Assembly: GCF_900068895.1 (NCBI RefSeq)
Contig: NZ_CDPK01000005.1
Location: forward strand, 224,124 to 288,123
Reading direction: 5' to 3'
DNA from: Erwinia sp. ErVv1
Lineage (GTDB): Bacteria > Pseudomonadota > Gammaproteobacteria > Enterobacterales > Enterobacteriaceae
DNA: 64,000 nucleotides
Shown one piece after another: positions 38,097 through 49,078 of this stretch (position 1 is the first letter of the stretch; each line of letters starts with the position of its first letter). The position numbers and the translations under genes are program-made. Below the pieces are notes generated by a model. The model saw only the letters and a program-made list of their open reading frames with translations. It did no database searches and was not told where the DNA came from.

Positions 38097-40124
38097 ATGA
38101 GCTATCAGGTACTGGCCCGCAAGTGGCGTCCACAAGCGTTTACTGATGTTGTCGGTCAGGAGCATGTCCTGACAGCGCTGGCGAATGGCCTGTCGCTCGG
38201 CCGCATCCATCACGCCTATCTTTTTTCCGGCACCCGAGGGGTCGGAAAGACCACGATTGCCCGTCTGCTCGCCAAGGGGCTGAACTGCGAAACTGGCATC
38301 ACCGCCACCCCCTGCGGGCAGTGCGATAACTGCCGTGAAATCGAACAGGGGCGCTTTGTCGATCTGATCGAGATTGATGCCGCCTCGCGTACCAAAGTCG
38401 AGGATACGCGCGATCTGCTGGATAACGTGCAGTACGCCCCGGCGCGCGGTCGTTTTAAAGTCTATCTGATTGACGAAGTCCATATGCTCTCCCGTCACAG
38501 CTTTAACGCGCTGTTGAAAACGCTGGAAGAGCCGCCGGGCCACGTAAAATTTCTGCTGGCGACCACCGATCCGCAAAAGCTGCCGGTGACCATCCTCTCC
38601 CGCTGCCTTCAGTTCCACCTGAAGGCGCTGGATGTTGAGCAGATCCGTGGGCAGCTAGAGCATGTCCTGCACGAGGAGCAGGTTGACGCGGAGGCGCGTT
38701 CGCTCCAGCTTATTGCCCGCGCGGCTGACGGCAGCATGCGTGATGCCCTCAGTCTGACCGACCAGGCTATCGCTATGGGGCAGGGGCAGGTGACCACCGC
38801 TACCGTCAGCGCCATGCTGGGTACGCTGGACGACGAGCAGCCGCTGGCGCTGATTGAAGCCCTGGTGGATGCGCAGGGTGAGCAGTTGATGTCGCTGCTC
38901 AACCAGGCGGCCTCGCGTGGCGTGGAGTGGGAAGCGCTGCTGGTGGAAATGCTGACGCTTCTGCATCGCGTTGCGATGATTCAGCTTCTGCCCTCGGCGC
39001 TGGGCGACGATTTTGCCGCTGTCGAACAGCGCTTGAGGGAGCTGGCCCGCGTTATCCCCCCGGCGGAGGTTCAGCTTTATTACCAGACGCTGCTGGTTGG
39101 GCGCAAAGAGCTGCCGCTGGCGCCGGATCGTCGGATGGGCGTCGAGATGACGCTGCTCAGGGCACTGGCATTCCACCCCCGCGAGGTGATCGCCGAGCCG
39201 GTGGCTCGCCCGGTGATGACGCCACAGGCCCAGCCTGCGGCCGTTCAGTCCGATCCGGTACGGGCACCTGGCGGTATTGCGCCGCCGCATACGGTGCAGC
39301 CGGGTAACGCTTCCGGCGGGTCGCCCCCGGCGCAGCAAAATGCTGCGCCGGGGGCGGCACCCGCTGAGGCCAGCCCACCTGCGCCGACGCAGCAGGATGC
39401 CCCTCCCGCCTCGCTGCCTGAAAGTACCAGTCAGCTGCTACAGGCGCGTACCCAGCTGATGCGTCAGCAGGGAGTAACCAAATTAAAAAAGAGTGAGCCG
39501 GCGGCGCTAAGTGCGCGGCCGGCAGCTTCAGCGCTGGAGCGACTGGCTTCCGTTACCGAGCGGGGTCAGAAGCGGTCAGCCGCTGCAGCGCCGTCCGCCC
39601 CGGTAAAAAAAGAGGCCTATCGCTGGAAAACGCAAAAGCCGGACGAGGCTAAACCGGCCCCGGTAGCTACGCCAAAAGCGCTGCGTACCGCGCTGGAGCA
39701 TGAGAAAACGCCCGAACTGATGGCCAGGCTGGCGGCTGAATCGCTGCTGCGCGATGCGTGGGCGGCAGAAGTGGCGACCCTGACCCTGCCAAAGCTGGTA
39801 CAGCAGCTGGCGCTGAACGCCTGGAAAGAGGTCAGCGAAAGCGGCATCTGCCTGCATCTGCGGTCCAGCCAGCGCCATCTGAATTCACCCGCAGCGCAGC
39901 AGGTGCTGAGTGAAGCGATGAGTCAGGCGGCGGGTCAGCCGGTTGAACTTACACTCGTAGAAGACGATAATCCTGCGGTGTTAACGCCGCTGGAGTGGCG
40001 TCAGGCGATTTATGAAGAGAAGCTGGCGCAGGCGCGCCAGTCGATTAGCACGGATAATCATATTCAGACCCTGCGTCAGTTTTTTGACGCCGATGTGGAT
40101 GAAGAGAGTATTCGCCCCCTTTGA
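38097..40124 (+). CDS. dnaX: DNA polymerase III subunits tau and gamma
   Basis: Clamp-loader ATPase; the full-length tau has 675 aa (E. coli 643). AAA+ Walker A GTRGVGKTT, zinc cysteines in LNCETGITATPCGQCDNC, and a sensor region with SRC. A programmed -1 frameshift at 39485-39491 should give gamma of about 466 aa ending KKE. The extra length sits in the Pro/Ala/Gln-rich linker (about 395-460), which also encodes a perfect 16-bp palindrome. The start at 38097 is MSYQVLARKW, as in E. coli. The open extension upstream is rejected. Confidence 0.97.
   Translation: MSYQVLARKWRPQAFTDVVGQEHVLTALANGLSLGRIHHAYLFSGTRGVGKTTIARLLAKGLNCETGITATPCGQCDNCREIEQGRFVDLIEIDAASRTKVEDTRDLLDNVQYAPARGRFKVYLIDEVHMLSRHSFNALLKTLEEPPGHVKFLLATTDPQKLPVTILSRCLQFHLKALDVEQIRGQLEHVLHEEQVDAEARSLQLIARAADGSMRDALSLTDQAIAMGQGQVTTATVSAMLGTLDDEQPLALIEALVDAQGEQLMSLLNQAASRGVEWEALLVEMLTLLHRVAMIQLLPSALGDDFAAVEQRLRELARVIPPAEVQLYYQTLLVGRKELPLAPDRRMGVEMTLLRALAFHPREVIAEPVARPVMTPQAQPAAVQSDPVRAPGGIAPPHTVQPGNASGGSPPAQQNAAPGAAPAEASPPAPTQQDAPPASLPESTSQLLQARTQLMRQQGVTKLKKSEPAALSARPAASALERLASVTERGQKRSAAAAPSAPVKKEAYRWKTQKPDEAKPAPVATPKALRTALEHEKTPELMARLAAESLLRDAWAAEVATLTLPKLVQQLALNAWKEVSESGICLHLRSSQRHLNSPAAQQVLSEAMSQAAGQPVELTLVEDDNPAVLTPLEWRQAIYEEKLAQARQSISTDNHIQTLRQFFDADVDEESIRPL
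39322..39356 (+). repeat. perfect 16-bp inverted repeat inside dnaX
   Basis: Arms 39322-39337 (CGCCCCCGGCGCAGCA) and 39341-39356 are exact reverse complements with an AAA loop. In frame they encode part of the linker GSPPAQQNAAPGAAPAE. Confidence 0.9.
39469..39523 (+). other. programmed -1 ribosomal frameshift signal in dnaX
   Basis: The internal Shine-Dalgarno AGGGAG (39469-39474) lies 10 bases before the slippery heptamer A-AAA-AAG (39485-39491). A GC-rich stem follows (arms 39497-39507 and 39513-39523, one G-G mismatch). After slipping, GAG then TGA (39494-39496) ends gamma. All three elements match E. coli dnaX in kind and spacing. Confidence 0.93.
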
Positions 40125-40177
40125 AACGCTGCATCACTGCTCTGGCATGATTGCGGCCCGATCCGAGAGAGAAAACT

Positions 40178-40507
40178 ATGTTTGGAAAAGCCGGACTGGG
40201 TAACCTGATGAAACAGGCCCAGCAAATGCAGGACAAAATGGCTCATGTGCAGGAAGAGATTGCTGCCATGGAAGTAACCGGTGAGTCAGGCGCTGGCCTG
40301 GTGAAAGTCACCATCAACGGTGCGCATAACTGCCGTCGCGTTGAGGTTGATCCAAGCCTGCTGGAAGACGACAAAGATATGCTGGAAGATCTGGTGGCAG
40401 CCGCCTTCAACGATGCGGCACGTCGCGTTGCCGAAGCGCAGAAAGAAAAAATGGCGGCCGTTTCCAGTGGTATGCAGCTGCCACCTGGCTTCAAGATGCC
40501 GTTCTGA
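40178..40507 (+). CDS. ybaB: nucleoid-associated YbaB/EbfC family protein
   Basis: 109-aa DNA-binding protein of the YbaB family, which forms tweezer-like dimers. Conserved [17 protein letters not shown] start and [10 protein letters not shown] end. The ATG at 40178 matches E. coli. Its stop overlaps the recR start (TGATG), a conserved coupling in the dnaX-ybaB-recR unit. Confidence 0.97.
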   Translation: MFGKAGLGNLMKQAQQMQDKMAHVQEEIAAMEVTGESGAGLVKVTINGAHNCRRVEVDPSLLEDDKDMLEDLVAAAFNDAARRVAEAQKEKMAAVSSGMQLPPGFKMPF

Positions 40508-41112
40508 TGCAGACCAGCCCGCTCCTCGAAAGCCTGATGGAGTCGCTGCGCTGCCTGCCGGGCGTTGGGCCAAAGTCGGCCCAACGCATGGCGTTCCAGC
40601 TGCTACAGCGGGACCGTAGCGGCGGCATGCGCCTGGCCCAGGCCCTGACGCGCGCCATGTCAGAGATTGGGCACTGCGCGGACTGCCGGACCTTTACCGA
40701 GCAGGACGTGTGTACCATCTGTGCAAATACCCGTCGTCAGCAAAATGGCCTGATCTGTGTGGTTGAAAGCCCGGCCGACATTCATGCCATTGAGCAAACC
40801 GGGCAGTTCGCCGGACGCTACTTTGTGCTGATGGGCCATCTTTCTCCGCTGGACGGCATTGGCCCGAACGATATCGGGCTGGATCGGCTGGAACAGCGGC
40901 TGGAAAAAGAGACGATACATGAGGTCATTCTGGCCACCAATCCGACGGTAGAAGGTGAGGCGACCGCTAACTACATCGCCGAACTGTGCGGACAGTATGG
41001 CGTTGACGCCAGCCGCATCGCCCACGGCGTACCGGTCGGTGGCGAACTGGAAATGGTGGATGGCACCACGCTGTCACACTCCCTTGCCGGACGCCATAAG
41101 ATTAGATTCTGA
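40507..41112 (+). CDS. recR: recombination protein RecR
   Basis: RecFOR-pathway protein that helps load RecA on gapped DNA. 201 aa, E. coli length. An N-terminal helix-hairpin-helix ([11 protein letters not shown]) precedes the zinc finger C57, C60, C69 and C72, then the Toprim domain ([16 protein letters not shown]). One-base overlap with ybaB. Confidence 0.97.
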   Translation: MQTSPLLESLMESLRCLPGVGPKSAQRMAFQLLQRDRSGGMRLAQALTRAMSEIGHCADCRTFTEQDVCTICANTRRQQNGLICVVESPADIHAIEQTGQFAGRYFVLMGHLSPLDGIGPNDIGLDRLEQRLEKETIHEVILATNPTVEGEATANYIAELCGQYGVDASRIAHGVPVGGELEMVDGTTLSHSLAGRHKIRF

Positions 41113-41141
41113 CCACTCAACGGCACGATCGCCTGTGCCGT

Positions 41142-41169
41142 CTTGAAATCCCCAGCATTGCCCCCACCT
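41142..41169 (+). promoter_or_regulatory. sigma32 heat-shock promoter of htpG
   Basis: CTTGAAA (41142-41148) and CCCCACCT (41162-41169) with a 13-base spacer match the RpoH consensus. It lies about 42 bases before the htpG start. Confidence 0.82.
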
Positions 41170-41210
41170 TACTTCTCAACGTAGATCAACCTGAATCAGT
41201 TGAGGTAGAA

Positions 41211-43085
41211 ATGACCATGAAAGGACAAGAGACGCGTGGCTTCCAGTCAGAGGTAAAACAGCTTCTGCACCTGATGATCCATTCCCTCTATTCAAATAAA
41301 GAAATTTTCCTGCGGGAGCTGATTTCCAACGCCTCCGATGCTGCCGACAAGCTGCGCTTTCGTGCGCTGTCCGTGCCGGATCTCTATGAAGGCGACGGTG
41401 AACTTCGCGTACGGGTTTCGGTTGATAAGGAAAACCGGACGCTGACGCTGAGTGACAACGGCATCGGTATGAGCCGGGACGAAGTCATTGAGAACCTGGG
41501 GACGATTGCCAAATCCGGCACCAAATCCTTCCTCGAGTCGTTGGGATCGGACCAGGCAAAAGACAGCCAGCTGATCGGTCAGTTCGGCGTTGGGTTCTAC
41601 TCGGCCTTTATCGTTGCCGACAAGGTGACGGTTCGCACGCGTGCCGCCGGCGCCAGCGCCGACCAGGGCGTATTCTGGGAATCAGCGGGTGAGGGCGAAT
41701 ATACCCTTGCTGATATCACCAAAGAGGATCGGGGAACGGAGATCACCCTGCATCTGCGCGAAGGTGAAGATGAGTTCCTGGATGCCTGGCGCGTGCGCAG
41801 CATCATCAGCAAGTATTCCGATCATATTGCGCTGCCCGTTGAGATCGAAACCCATAACGAGGAAGAGAACACCACCGCCTGGGAGAAGATCAACAAGGCG
41901 CAGGCGCTGTGGACGCGCAATAAGGCCGACATCAGCGACGAAGAGTATAAAGAGTTCTATAAGCACGTCTCGCATGACTTCGCCGACCCGCTGACCTGGA
42001 GCCATAACCGCGTTGAGGGCAAGCAGGAGTACACCAGCCTGCTCTATATCCCGACCCAGGCCCCCTGGGATATGTGGAATCGTGACCACAAGCATGGCCT
42101 GAAGCTGTACGTCCAGCGTGTGTTTATCATGGACGACGCTGAGCAGTTTATGCCGAACTATCTGCGCTTCGTGCGCGGTCTGATAGATTCCAGCGATCTG
42201 CCGCTGAACGTCTCCCGTGAAATTTTGCAGGATAGCCGCATCACTCAGAACCTGCGAAATGCGCTGAGCAAACGTGCGCTGCAGATGCTGGAAAAAGTCG
42301 CGAAGGATGATGAAGAGAAGTACCAGCAGTTCTGGCAGCAGTTCGGACTGGCCCTGAAAGAGGGGCCGGCAGAGGACAACGCAAACGCGGAAACCATTGC
42401 TAAACTGCTGCGTTTTGCCTCTACCAGCAGCGAAGGCCCGGCGCAGACCGTGTCGCTGGAAGACTACGTTAGCCGCATGGTCGAAGGGCAGGAAAAAATT
42501 TACTACATCACCGCTGACAGCTATGCCGCAGCGAAAAGCAGCCCGCACCTTGAGCTGTTCCGTAAGAAAGGTATCGAAGTCCTGCTGCTCTCTGACCGTA
42601 TTGATGAGTGGATGATGAGCTACCTGACTGAATTTGATGGTAAATCATTCCAGTCCGTCAGTAAGGCAGATGATGAGCTAAGCAAGCTGGCCGACGAAGA
42701 GAGCGAAGAGCAGAAAGAGGCCGAAAAGGCGCTGGAACCCTTCGTTGAACGCGTGAAGACGCTGCTTGGCGACCGCGTGAAGGAAGTGCGTCTGACGCAT
42801 CGCCTGACCGATACGCCAGCCATTGTCACCACCGAAGCCAATGACATGAGTACCCAGATGGCGAAACTGTTTGCGGCAGCGGGGCAGGCAGTGCCGGAAG
42901 TGAAGTATCTGTTTGAGCTGAACCCGGATCACGCGCTGGTTAAGCGCGCGGCCGATACCGAGGATGAGGCCCGCTTTGGCGAATGGGTTGAGCTGCTGCT
43001 GGATCAGGCGATGTTTGCCGAGCGCGGTACGCTGGACGATCCGAACCAGTTTATTCGCCGTATGAATCAGCTGCTGTTGGCGTAA
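41211..43085 (+). CDS. htpG: molecular chaperone HtpG (Hsp90)
   Basis: Bacterial Hsp90, 624 aa from ATG 41211 or 622 from ATG 41217. GAGGT (41202-41206) is 4 bases from the first and 10 from the second, so the start is uncertain by two codons. The GHKL ATPase domain shows [20 protein letters not shown] and [11 protein letters not shown]. Middle and C-terminal dimerisation domains follow at normal length. Heat-shock promoter and terminator flank it. Confidence 0.98.
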   Translation: MTMKGQETRGFQSEVKQLLHLMIHSLYSNKEIFLRELISNASDAADKLRFRALSVPDLYEGDGELRVRVSVDKENRTLTLSDNGIGMSRDEVIENLGTIAKSGTKSFLESLGSDQAKDSQLIGQFGVGFYSAFIVADKVTVRTRAAGASADQGVFWESAGEGEYTLADITKEDRGTEITLHLREGEDEFLDAWRVRSIISKYSDHIALPVEIETHNEEENTTAWEKINKAQALWTRNKADISDEEYKEFYKHVSHDFADPLTWSHNRVEGKQEYTSLLYIPTQAPWDMWNRDHKHGLKLYVQRVFIMDDAEQFMPNYLRFVRGLIDSSDLPLNVSREILQDSRITQNLRNALSKRALQMLEKVAKDDEEKYQQFWQQFGLALKEGPAEDNANAETIAKLLRFASTSSEGPAQTVSLEDYVSRMVEGQEKIYYITADSYAAAKSSPHLELFRKKGIEVLLLSDRIDEWMMSYLTEFDGKSFQSVSKADDELSKLADEESEEQKEAEKALEPFVERVKTLLGDRVKEVRLTHRLTDTPAIVTTEANDMSTQMAKLFAAAGQAVPEVKYLFELNPDHALVKRAADTEDEARFGEWVELLLDQAMFAERGTLDDPNQFIRRMNQLLLA

Positions 43086-43113
43086 ACCTTAGCGCTACAG
43101 CATCCTGCTCACA

Positions 43114-43145
43114 GGCCCCGCCCGCAATCGCTGGCGGGGCCTTAT
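43114..43145 (+). terminator. htpG terminator
   Basis: GGCCCCGCC (43114-43122) pairs with GGCGGGGCC (43133-43141), followed by a T-rich tail. It also separates htpG from the convergent LysR gene. Confidence 0.85.
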
Positions 43146-43166
43146 TGTTTGTGGGCTGCCTTATCA

Positions 43167-44042
43167 TCATCCGACGCTGGCCGCCTCCTCCAGCAGCCAG
43201 CGACGAAACAGTTTTATCTCCCGCTCCTCAATACGCGACGCCTTTACCATCATCCAGGTTGCCCGGTCGACTTCTGCGAACCCCAATGGCGCTATCAGGG
43301 TGCCTTCACGGATCTCTTTACGCACCAGAATCTGCGGCGTCATGATGATCCCCAGCCCGTTTCGCGCGGCCTGAATGGCCAGCGTCAGATTATCAAAATG
43401 CCTTCCCGCCCAGAAATCCCCCTTTGCGCCGGTTTTTTTTGCCCATTCTGCCCAGGCGTGCAGCTTGGTATCGGCATGCAGCAGGGAAAGGGTGGAAAAG
43501 TCCGTTTCATAGGTGAGATTCCGGGCGACCCCGGGCGCACAAACCGGGCCAATATAATCAACGGTAATCAGCGTGGCGGCGATGTCATCCTGTACCGGCT
43601 GCTCATGGCTGAGGATCAGCACGTCAGACTGCTCGCTTCTGACGCGCTCGATATCAACATGCGTTTGAAAAGTCAGGGCTATATCGCTATGAAGTGCCGA
43701 GAAACGGCTGATGCGCGGGATAAGCCACTGGGCCAGAAAGCTGGGGGCGCAGGAGACGGTCAGGCTGTTGATATTGCGGGCGCGAATTTTCTCACAGGTG
43801 GTCTCAATTTCACGAAAGGTTTGCATGCAGCAAACCTTCAGCCGCTCGCCGTCTGAGGTGAGATGCACCCTGCCGTTAGCGCGATTAAACAGCGGTTTCC
43901 CCAGCCACTCTTCCAGCAGCTTGATCTGATGGCTTACCGCGCTGTGGGTGACGTTGAGCGACTGCGCAGCCTGGCTGAAGCTTTGATGTAGCGCTGCCGA
44001 ATGAAAATAGCGCAGGGCGCGCAGGGAAGGGAGGCCAGTCAT
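43167..44042 (-). CDS. ycfR: LysR-type regulator of the adjacent thioguanine-type operon
   Basis: 291-aa LysR regulator of the GcvA-like group. The N-terminal helix-turn-helix (about 20-40, SFSQAAQSLNVTHSAVSHQI) is followed by the effector domain with SCAPSFLAQWLIPR. Divergent from ycfABCD across 203 bases that contain a perfect palindrome (44052-44070) close to its own start. Control of the operon is inferred from this layout and from the described LysR regulator of E. amylovora 6-thioguanine production. The symbol is tentative. Confidence 0.8.
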   Translation of the reverse strand: MTGLPSLRALRYFHSAALHQSFSQAAQSLNVTHSAVSHQIKLLEEWLGKPLFNRANGRVHLTSDGERLKVCCMQTFREIETTCEKIRARNINSLTVSCAPSFLAQWLIPRISRFSALHSDIALTFQTHVDIERVRSEQSDVLILSHEQPVQDDIAATLITVDYIGPVCAPGVARNLTYETDFSTLSLLHADTKLHAWAEWAKKTGAKGDFWAGRHFDNLTLAIQAARNGLGIIMTPQILVRKEIREGTLIAPLGFAEVDRATWMMVKASRIEEREIKLFRRWLLEEAASVG

Positions 44043-44051
44043 AAGTAAACC

Positions 44052-44070
44052 CTGTTAGTAAAACTAACAG
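44052..44070. promoter_or_regulatory. LysR-type operator (T-N11-A palindrome)
   Basis: CTGTTAGT-AAA-ACTAACAG, arms 44052-44059 and 44063-44070. The inner T55…A67 pair satisfies the LysR T-N11-A rule. It lies 9 bases upstream of the regulator ATG and 175 bases from ycfA. Confidence 0.7.
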
Positions 44071-44158
44071 CCAGTGTCTGTTTATATCATTTTAATGTCC
44101 AGCGCGTTTTCCATAATCTGATTTCAGAGGCGAAACGGCACAGGCTCGTTAACGCTAA

Positions 44159-44953
<795 letters not shown>

Positions 44954-45008
44954 TCGCACATGTACCCCCGACGTAGCTGAGGGGCTACGTTCTCCCCGGG
45001 AGGCTGAT

Positions 45009-45407
45009 ATGAACGTGATCGTCAAGTGCTCGGCGGTGATTATTCATCAGCGTTCACTGCTGCTGACGCGAAAACGCGGTACGCGAATCTTTATTTCGCC
45101 CGGCGGTAAACCCGAACGAGGGGAAGACCACCTGAGCTGCCTGAAACGGGAGCTCCAGGAAGAGCTGGGCGTGCAGGTCAAGTCCTTCCGGCCCTTTGGT
45201 CTGTTTCACGGCAGGGCGGAGTTTGAATCCATGGCGATTGAGAATCACGTGTATCACGTCGAGATCGTTGGCCTGCCCCGCGCGGGTGCGGAGATAGAGG
45301 AAATTGCATGGGTTAACTACCGCCGACCGCCCTGTGAAATCGCAGTCGGTTCCATCTTTCGCGACAACGTCATGCCACTGCTTTATCAGCAAGAGTTAAT
45401 CAATTAA
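45009..45407 (+). CDS. ycfB: Nudix hydrolase, YcfB-like
   Basis: 132-aa Nudix hydrolase with a perfect Nudix box: G33, E39, R47-E48-L49, E51-E52, G54 (GX5EX7REUXEEXGU). The ATG at 45009 follows GGGAGG by 5 bases. Its likely role in the cluster is to cleave the thiolated nucleotide toward the free base, or to sanitise it. The substrate is inferred, not shown. Its stop overlaps the next start (TAATG). Confidence 0.82.
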   Translation: MNVIVKCSAVIIHQRSLLLTRKRGTRIFISPGGKPERGEDHLSCLKRELQEELGVQVKSFRPFGLFHGRAEFESMAIENHVYHVEIVGLPRAGAEIEEIAWVNYRRPPCEIAVGSIFRDNVMPLLYQQELIN

Positions 45408-46282
45408 TGGATGCTTCTTCGTTATCTCCCGATCTACAAAAACGCCACGGCGAACAATTTTATAAGCGAGCGCTTATGCAGCGAGATGAATTACGGGATG
45501 AATTAACCCGCGTCTACCATCTGCAGGATTATGAGCTTTACTTCGTCCAGTCCGTGCGGGTTGGCCTGGTTATTCTGTCGCATCTTTTCTATAAGCAGGA
45601 GACGACGCTCTGTCTGGCTAAGCAGGCGCATTATCAGCCGGTCAGCGAGCTTTTCCAGCGTCCGACATCGCTCTGTACCGGGCCGGGCAATGTGCCGATT
45701 ATCACCCATGTCAGCCCCTATACCGGCGAGGTCAATCCGCTAACCGATTGTAAAGGAAAGGGAGTGGTGGATGCTTCACACAGCTTCGCAACGAATCTGC
45801 ACGATGAGCTGATTGCGTCGAGCTCAATCTTCGTCGCGCCGCTGCATAAGCATGCTTCGCTGACCATCGGGCTGGCGGTTATCGCGCTACGCCCTGAGCA
45901 CTTCAGCACCCTATTGCGCAGTGAGCTACGGCTGTTTGAAGGAACGACGGCTTCCGCAAAACCCCTGGAAGAGGCACTGCATAACATTCGCAGCAGCGAC
46001 TGGCAGCCCTATAACGTGGCACAGGTGAATAGCATTGCCCTGAAGGATGTCGCGGGCAGGCATTTCACCTCATTGAGCGATACCCGCTTGCCGTTCAGCT
46101 GTTTTGAGGTGCCACCACTGAGTGCGGCGCTGCAAAAGCAGGTCAAAGCCGCAGGTGCCAGCTACTTCCCCCATGTTAATACGCTGCGTATCTCCGGCTG
46201 GGCCAGGGGCGACGGCAGAAGGGGGATTGATGTGACCGGGCAGATAAAACAGAACCTGATTGACTTATGGGAGCAGCAATGA
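45407..46282 (+). CDS. ycfC: PLP-enzyme-like protein (class V aminotransferase fold), YcfC-like
   Basis: 291-aa protein resembling a shortened class V aminotransferase/cysteine desulfurase core. [12 protein letters not shown] (101-112) parallels the desulfurase HVNNEIG motif. D122 in VVDASHS would contact the PLP ring nitrogen, and K148 in PLHKHA would form the Schiff base. In E. amylovora the corresponding protein is a PLP-dependent enzyme thought to supply sulfur or act with YcfA. Start and stop overlap neighbours by 1 and 4 bases. The fold assignment rests on these motifs only. Confidence 0.75.
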   Translation: MDASSLSPDLQKRHGEQFYKRALMQRDELRDELTRVYHLQDYELYFVQSVRVGLVILSHLFYKQETTLCLAKQAHYQPVSELFQRPTSLCTGPGNVPIITHVSPYTGEVNPLTDCKGKGVVDASHSFATNLHDELIASSSIFVAPLHKHASLTIGLAVIALRPEHFSTLLRSELRLFEGTTASAKPLEEALHNIRSSDWQPYNVAQVNSIALKDVAGRHFTSLSDTRLPFSCFEVPPLSAALQKQVKAAGASYFPHVNTLRISGWARGDGRRGIDVTGQIKQNLIDLWEQQ

Positions 46283-47181
46283 AACAGACCAAACCGCTTA
46301 ACGGCAGCATGATCGGCATTCTGGGTGGCGTGATCCTGAGTTTTGACTCGGTGTTCATTCGGCTGATGGGCATCCAGGACTCATGGACGATTGTCATGCT
46401 GCGCGGTTTTTTTATGTGGGCGGTCTGTCTGCTGGTGTGGGCGCTGGGACGGCGGAGTCGTTCCACGCTCGGTAAGCCGTGGCTGACCCGGGAGAATGCG
46501 CTGCCAACGTTGTTTTTTGCCATTGCTTCCGCCTGTTTTGTGAACGCGCTGAATCGCGGTAACGTGGCGACGGTGCTGGTGATTATCTCCTCCACGCCGT
46601 TTGTTTCCGCGCTGATTTCCCGCTTATTCTTTCAGGTTAAGTGCGATCGCAGCGTCATGGTTGCCGCTCTGGCGGGGATTGCCGGAGTGGTCATCGTTAT
46701 GTCGGGGCGTTCGGCGGGCGACTCAGCCGTAGCTAACCTCTATGCGCTGGCTACGGCGGTATCTATGGCGCTGGCGTTTATCTTTACCGCTCGGGTGGAG
46801 GGAGGGACGCTCGCGCTGCCATCGCTGGGTGCGGTCGTGGCGTCGGTGGCAATCCTGCTCTGGTCAGGCGAGGATATGTTCACTACGCTCAGAGAGCTGA
46901 GTCTGGCGCAGTATGGCTGGTCGCTGGCCGAGGGGATGCTGGTGATGCCGCTGGCGATGGGATTAATCACATTATCGACCCGCTACGTCTCACCGGCCAA
47001 TGCCGGGCTGTTTCTGCTACTTGAGACGGCGCTTGCCCCGCTGTGGATGGCGATCTTTCTTGCTGAAATGCCAACCCTCCATGCGGTGGCGGGCGGGGCA
47101 ATTATCGTGGTCGCGGTCATCTCGCAAACGCTGTACGCGCGGCGACAGGTCTCGTCCGCTCGCTATGCAGACGCAGGTTAA
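46279..47181 (+). CDS. ycfD: DMT/EamA exporter, YcfD-like
   Basis: 300-aa ten-helix drug/metabolite transporter with two EamA halves (about 10-140 and 150-290). The ATG at 46279 overlaps the ycfC stop (ATGA) and has GGGAG 5 bases upstream. As last gene of the operon it is the expected exporter and self-protection pump for the product. The direction of transport is inferred. Confidence 0.82.
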   Translation: MKQTKPLNGSMIGILGGVILSFDSVFIRLMGIQDSWTIVMLRGFFMWAVCLLVWALGRRSRSTLGKPWLTRENALPTLFFAIASACFVNALNRGNVATVLVIISSTPFVSALISRLFFQVKCDRSVMVAALAGIAGVVIVMSGRSAGDSAVANLYALATAVSMALAFIFTARVEGGTLALPSLGAVVASVAILLWSGEDMFTTLRELSLAQYGWSLAEGMLVMPLAMGLITLSTRYVSPANAGLFLLLETALAPLWMAIFLAEMPTLHAVAGGAIIVVAVISQTLYARRQVSSARYADAG

Positions 47182-47249
47182 CCACCGCGTTCCTTGTGGA
47201 GAAAGAGCCATAATGGTATGGTTTCAGGCTGGACAAATTTAAAATTTAA

Positions 47250-47918
<669 letters not shown>

Positions 47919-47926
47919 TCCCTTCC

Positions 47927-47951
47927 GGGCCAGGCATTCCTGGCCCCTGTT
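47927..47951 (+). terminator. adk terminator
   Basis: GGGCCAGG pairs with CCTGGCCC across a CATT loop, with a weak CTGTT tail. Confidence 0.6.
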
Positions 47952-48034
47952 ACAGCAATTGGTTCTCACCCCGCATTTTTCCGCTAGAATAAGCCTTGTT
48001 TTCTTCTCCACAGCTGCCCTGATAAGGAATAACA

Positions 48035-48994
48035 ATGAGGCAAGAAAAACCCGGCGTGCTGCTGGTGAACCTTGGCACACCCGATGCGCCGACCACCCCC
48101 GCAGTTAAACGCTATCTGAAACAATTCCTCAGTGATAAACGCGTCGTGGATACCCCACGCTGGCTGTGGTGGCCGATCCTAAACGGCGCTATTTTGCCGA
48201 TCCGATCGCCACGCGTCGCCAAACTCTACGCATCGGTGTGGATGGATGAGGGCTCGCCGCTGATGGTTTACAGCAAACGGCAGCGCGAGGCGCTGGCCGC
48301 GCGCGTGGATATGCCGGTAGAACTGGGTATGAGCTACGGCAGCCCGAGCCTGAAATCTGCGCTCGACAGCCTGATGGCGCAGGGCGTGACCCGCCTGATT
48401 GTGCTGCCGCTCTATCCGCAATTCTCCTGTTCAACGGTGGCCGCCGTGTGGGACGGTATTACTGAGGTTTTTGCCGGCTACCGCAGCCTGCCATCGGTAC
48501 ACTTTATCCGTGATTATGCCGAACATCCGGCCTATATTGCCGCGCTGAAGGCCTCCGTTGAGAAGTCCTTTGCCACCCACGGCCAGCCGGATCTGCTGGT
48601 GACGTCTTTCCACGGTATTCCGCAACGCTTTGCCGATCAGGGCGATGACTATCCTCAGCGCTGTTACGCCACCTTCGAGGCGCTGAAGACCGCGCTGGGA
48701 CTGACCGATAAGAATGCGATGCTGACCTTTCAGTCGCGTTTTGGCCGTGAACCCTGGCTGACGCCTTATACCGATGAAACGATGAAGTCGCTACCGGGTA
48801 AGGGCATTGAATCCGTGCAGGTAATGAGCCCGGGCTTTTCCTCCGACTGCCTGGAAACGCTGGAAGAGATCAGCGAAGAGAACTGCGAAATCTTTATGCA
48901 CGCAGGCGGCAAAAGTTTTAACTATATTCCTGCGCTTAACGCTGATGCACTGCATATTGATATGATGGTAGAACTGGTTAACGAACACCTGTAA
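48035..48994 (+). CDS. hemH: ferrochelatase
   Basis: Inserts Fe2+ into protoporphyrin IX, the last step of heme synthesis. 319 aa (E. coli 320). The catalytic His is in [17 protein letters not shown] (residues 188-204) and the C-terminal [11 protein letters not shown] block is intact. AAGGA precedes the ATG. Confidence 0.97.
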   Translation: MRQEKPGVLLVNLGTPDAPTTPAVKRYLKQFLSDKRVVDTPRWLWWPILNGAILPIRSPRVAKLYASVWMDEGSPLMVYSKRQREALAARVDMPVELGMSYGSPSLKSALDSLMAQGVTRLIVLPLYPQFSCSTVAAVWDGITEVFAGYRSLPSVHFIRDYAEHPAYIAALKASVEKSFATHGQPDLLVTSFHGIPQRFADQGDDYPQRCYATFEALKTALGLTDKNAMLTFQSRFGREPWLTPYTDETMKSLPGKGIESVQVMSPGFSSDCLETLEEISEENCEIFMHAGGKSFNYIPALNADALHIDMMVELVNEHL

Positions 48995-49078
48995 CCGGTT
49001 TGAGTAACGGGGATGCGCGCGCTGTCGGGCATCCCTGTGTTATCCTTCCCCGCCTGACCCCTTTCTGAATTTTGAACG

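Noticed and set aside
39485..39491. Possible sequencing frameshift in dnaX
   Set aside because: The zero frame is open throughout; the A-run is the conserved programmed slippery site.
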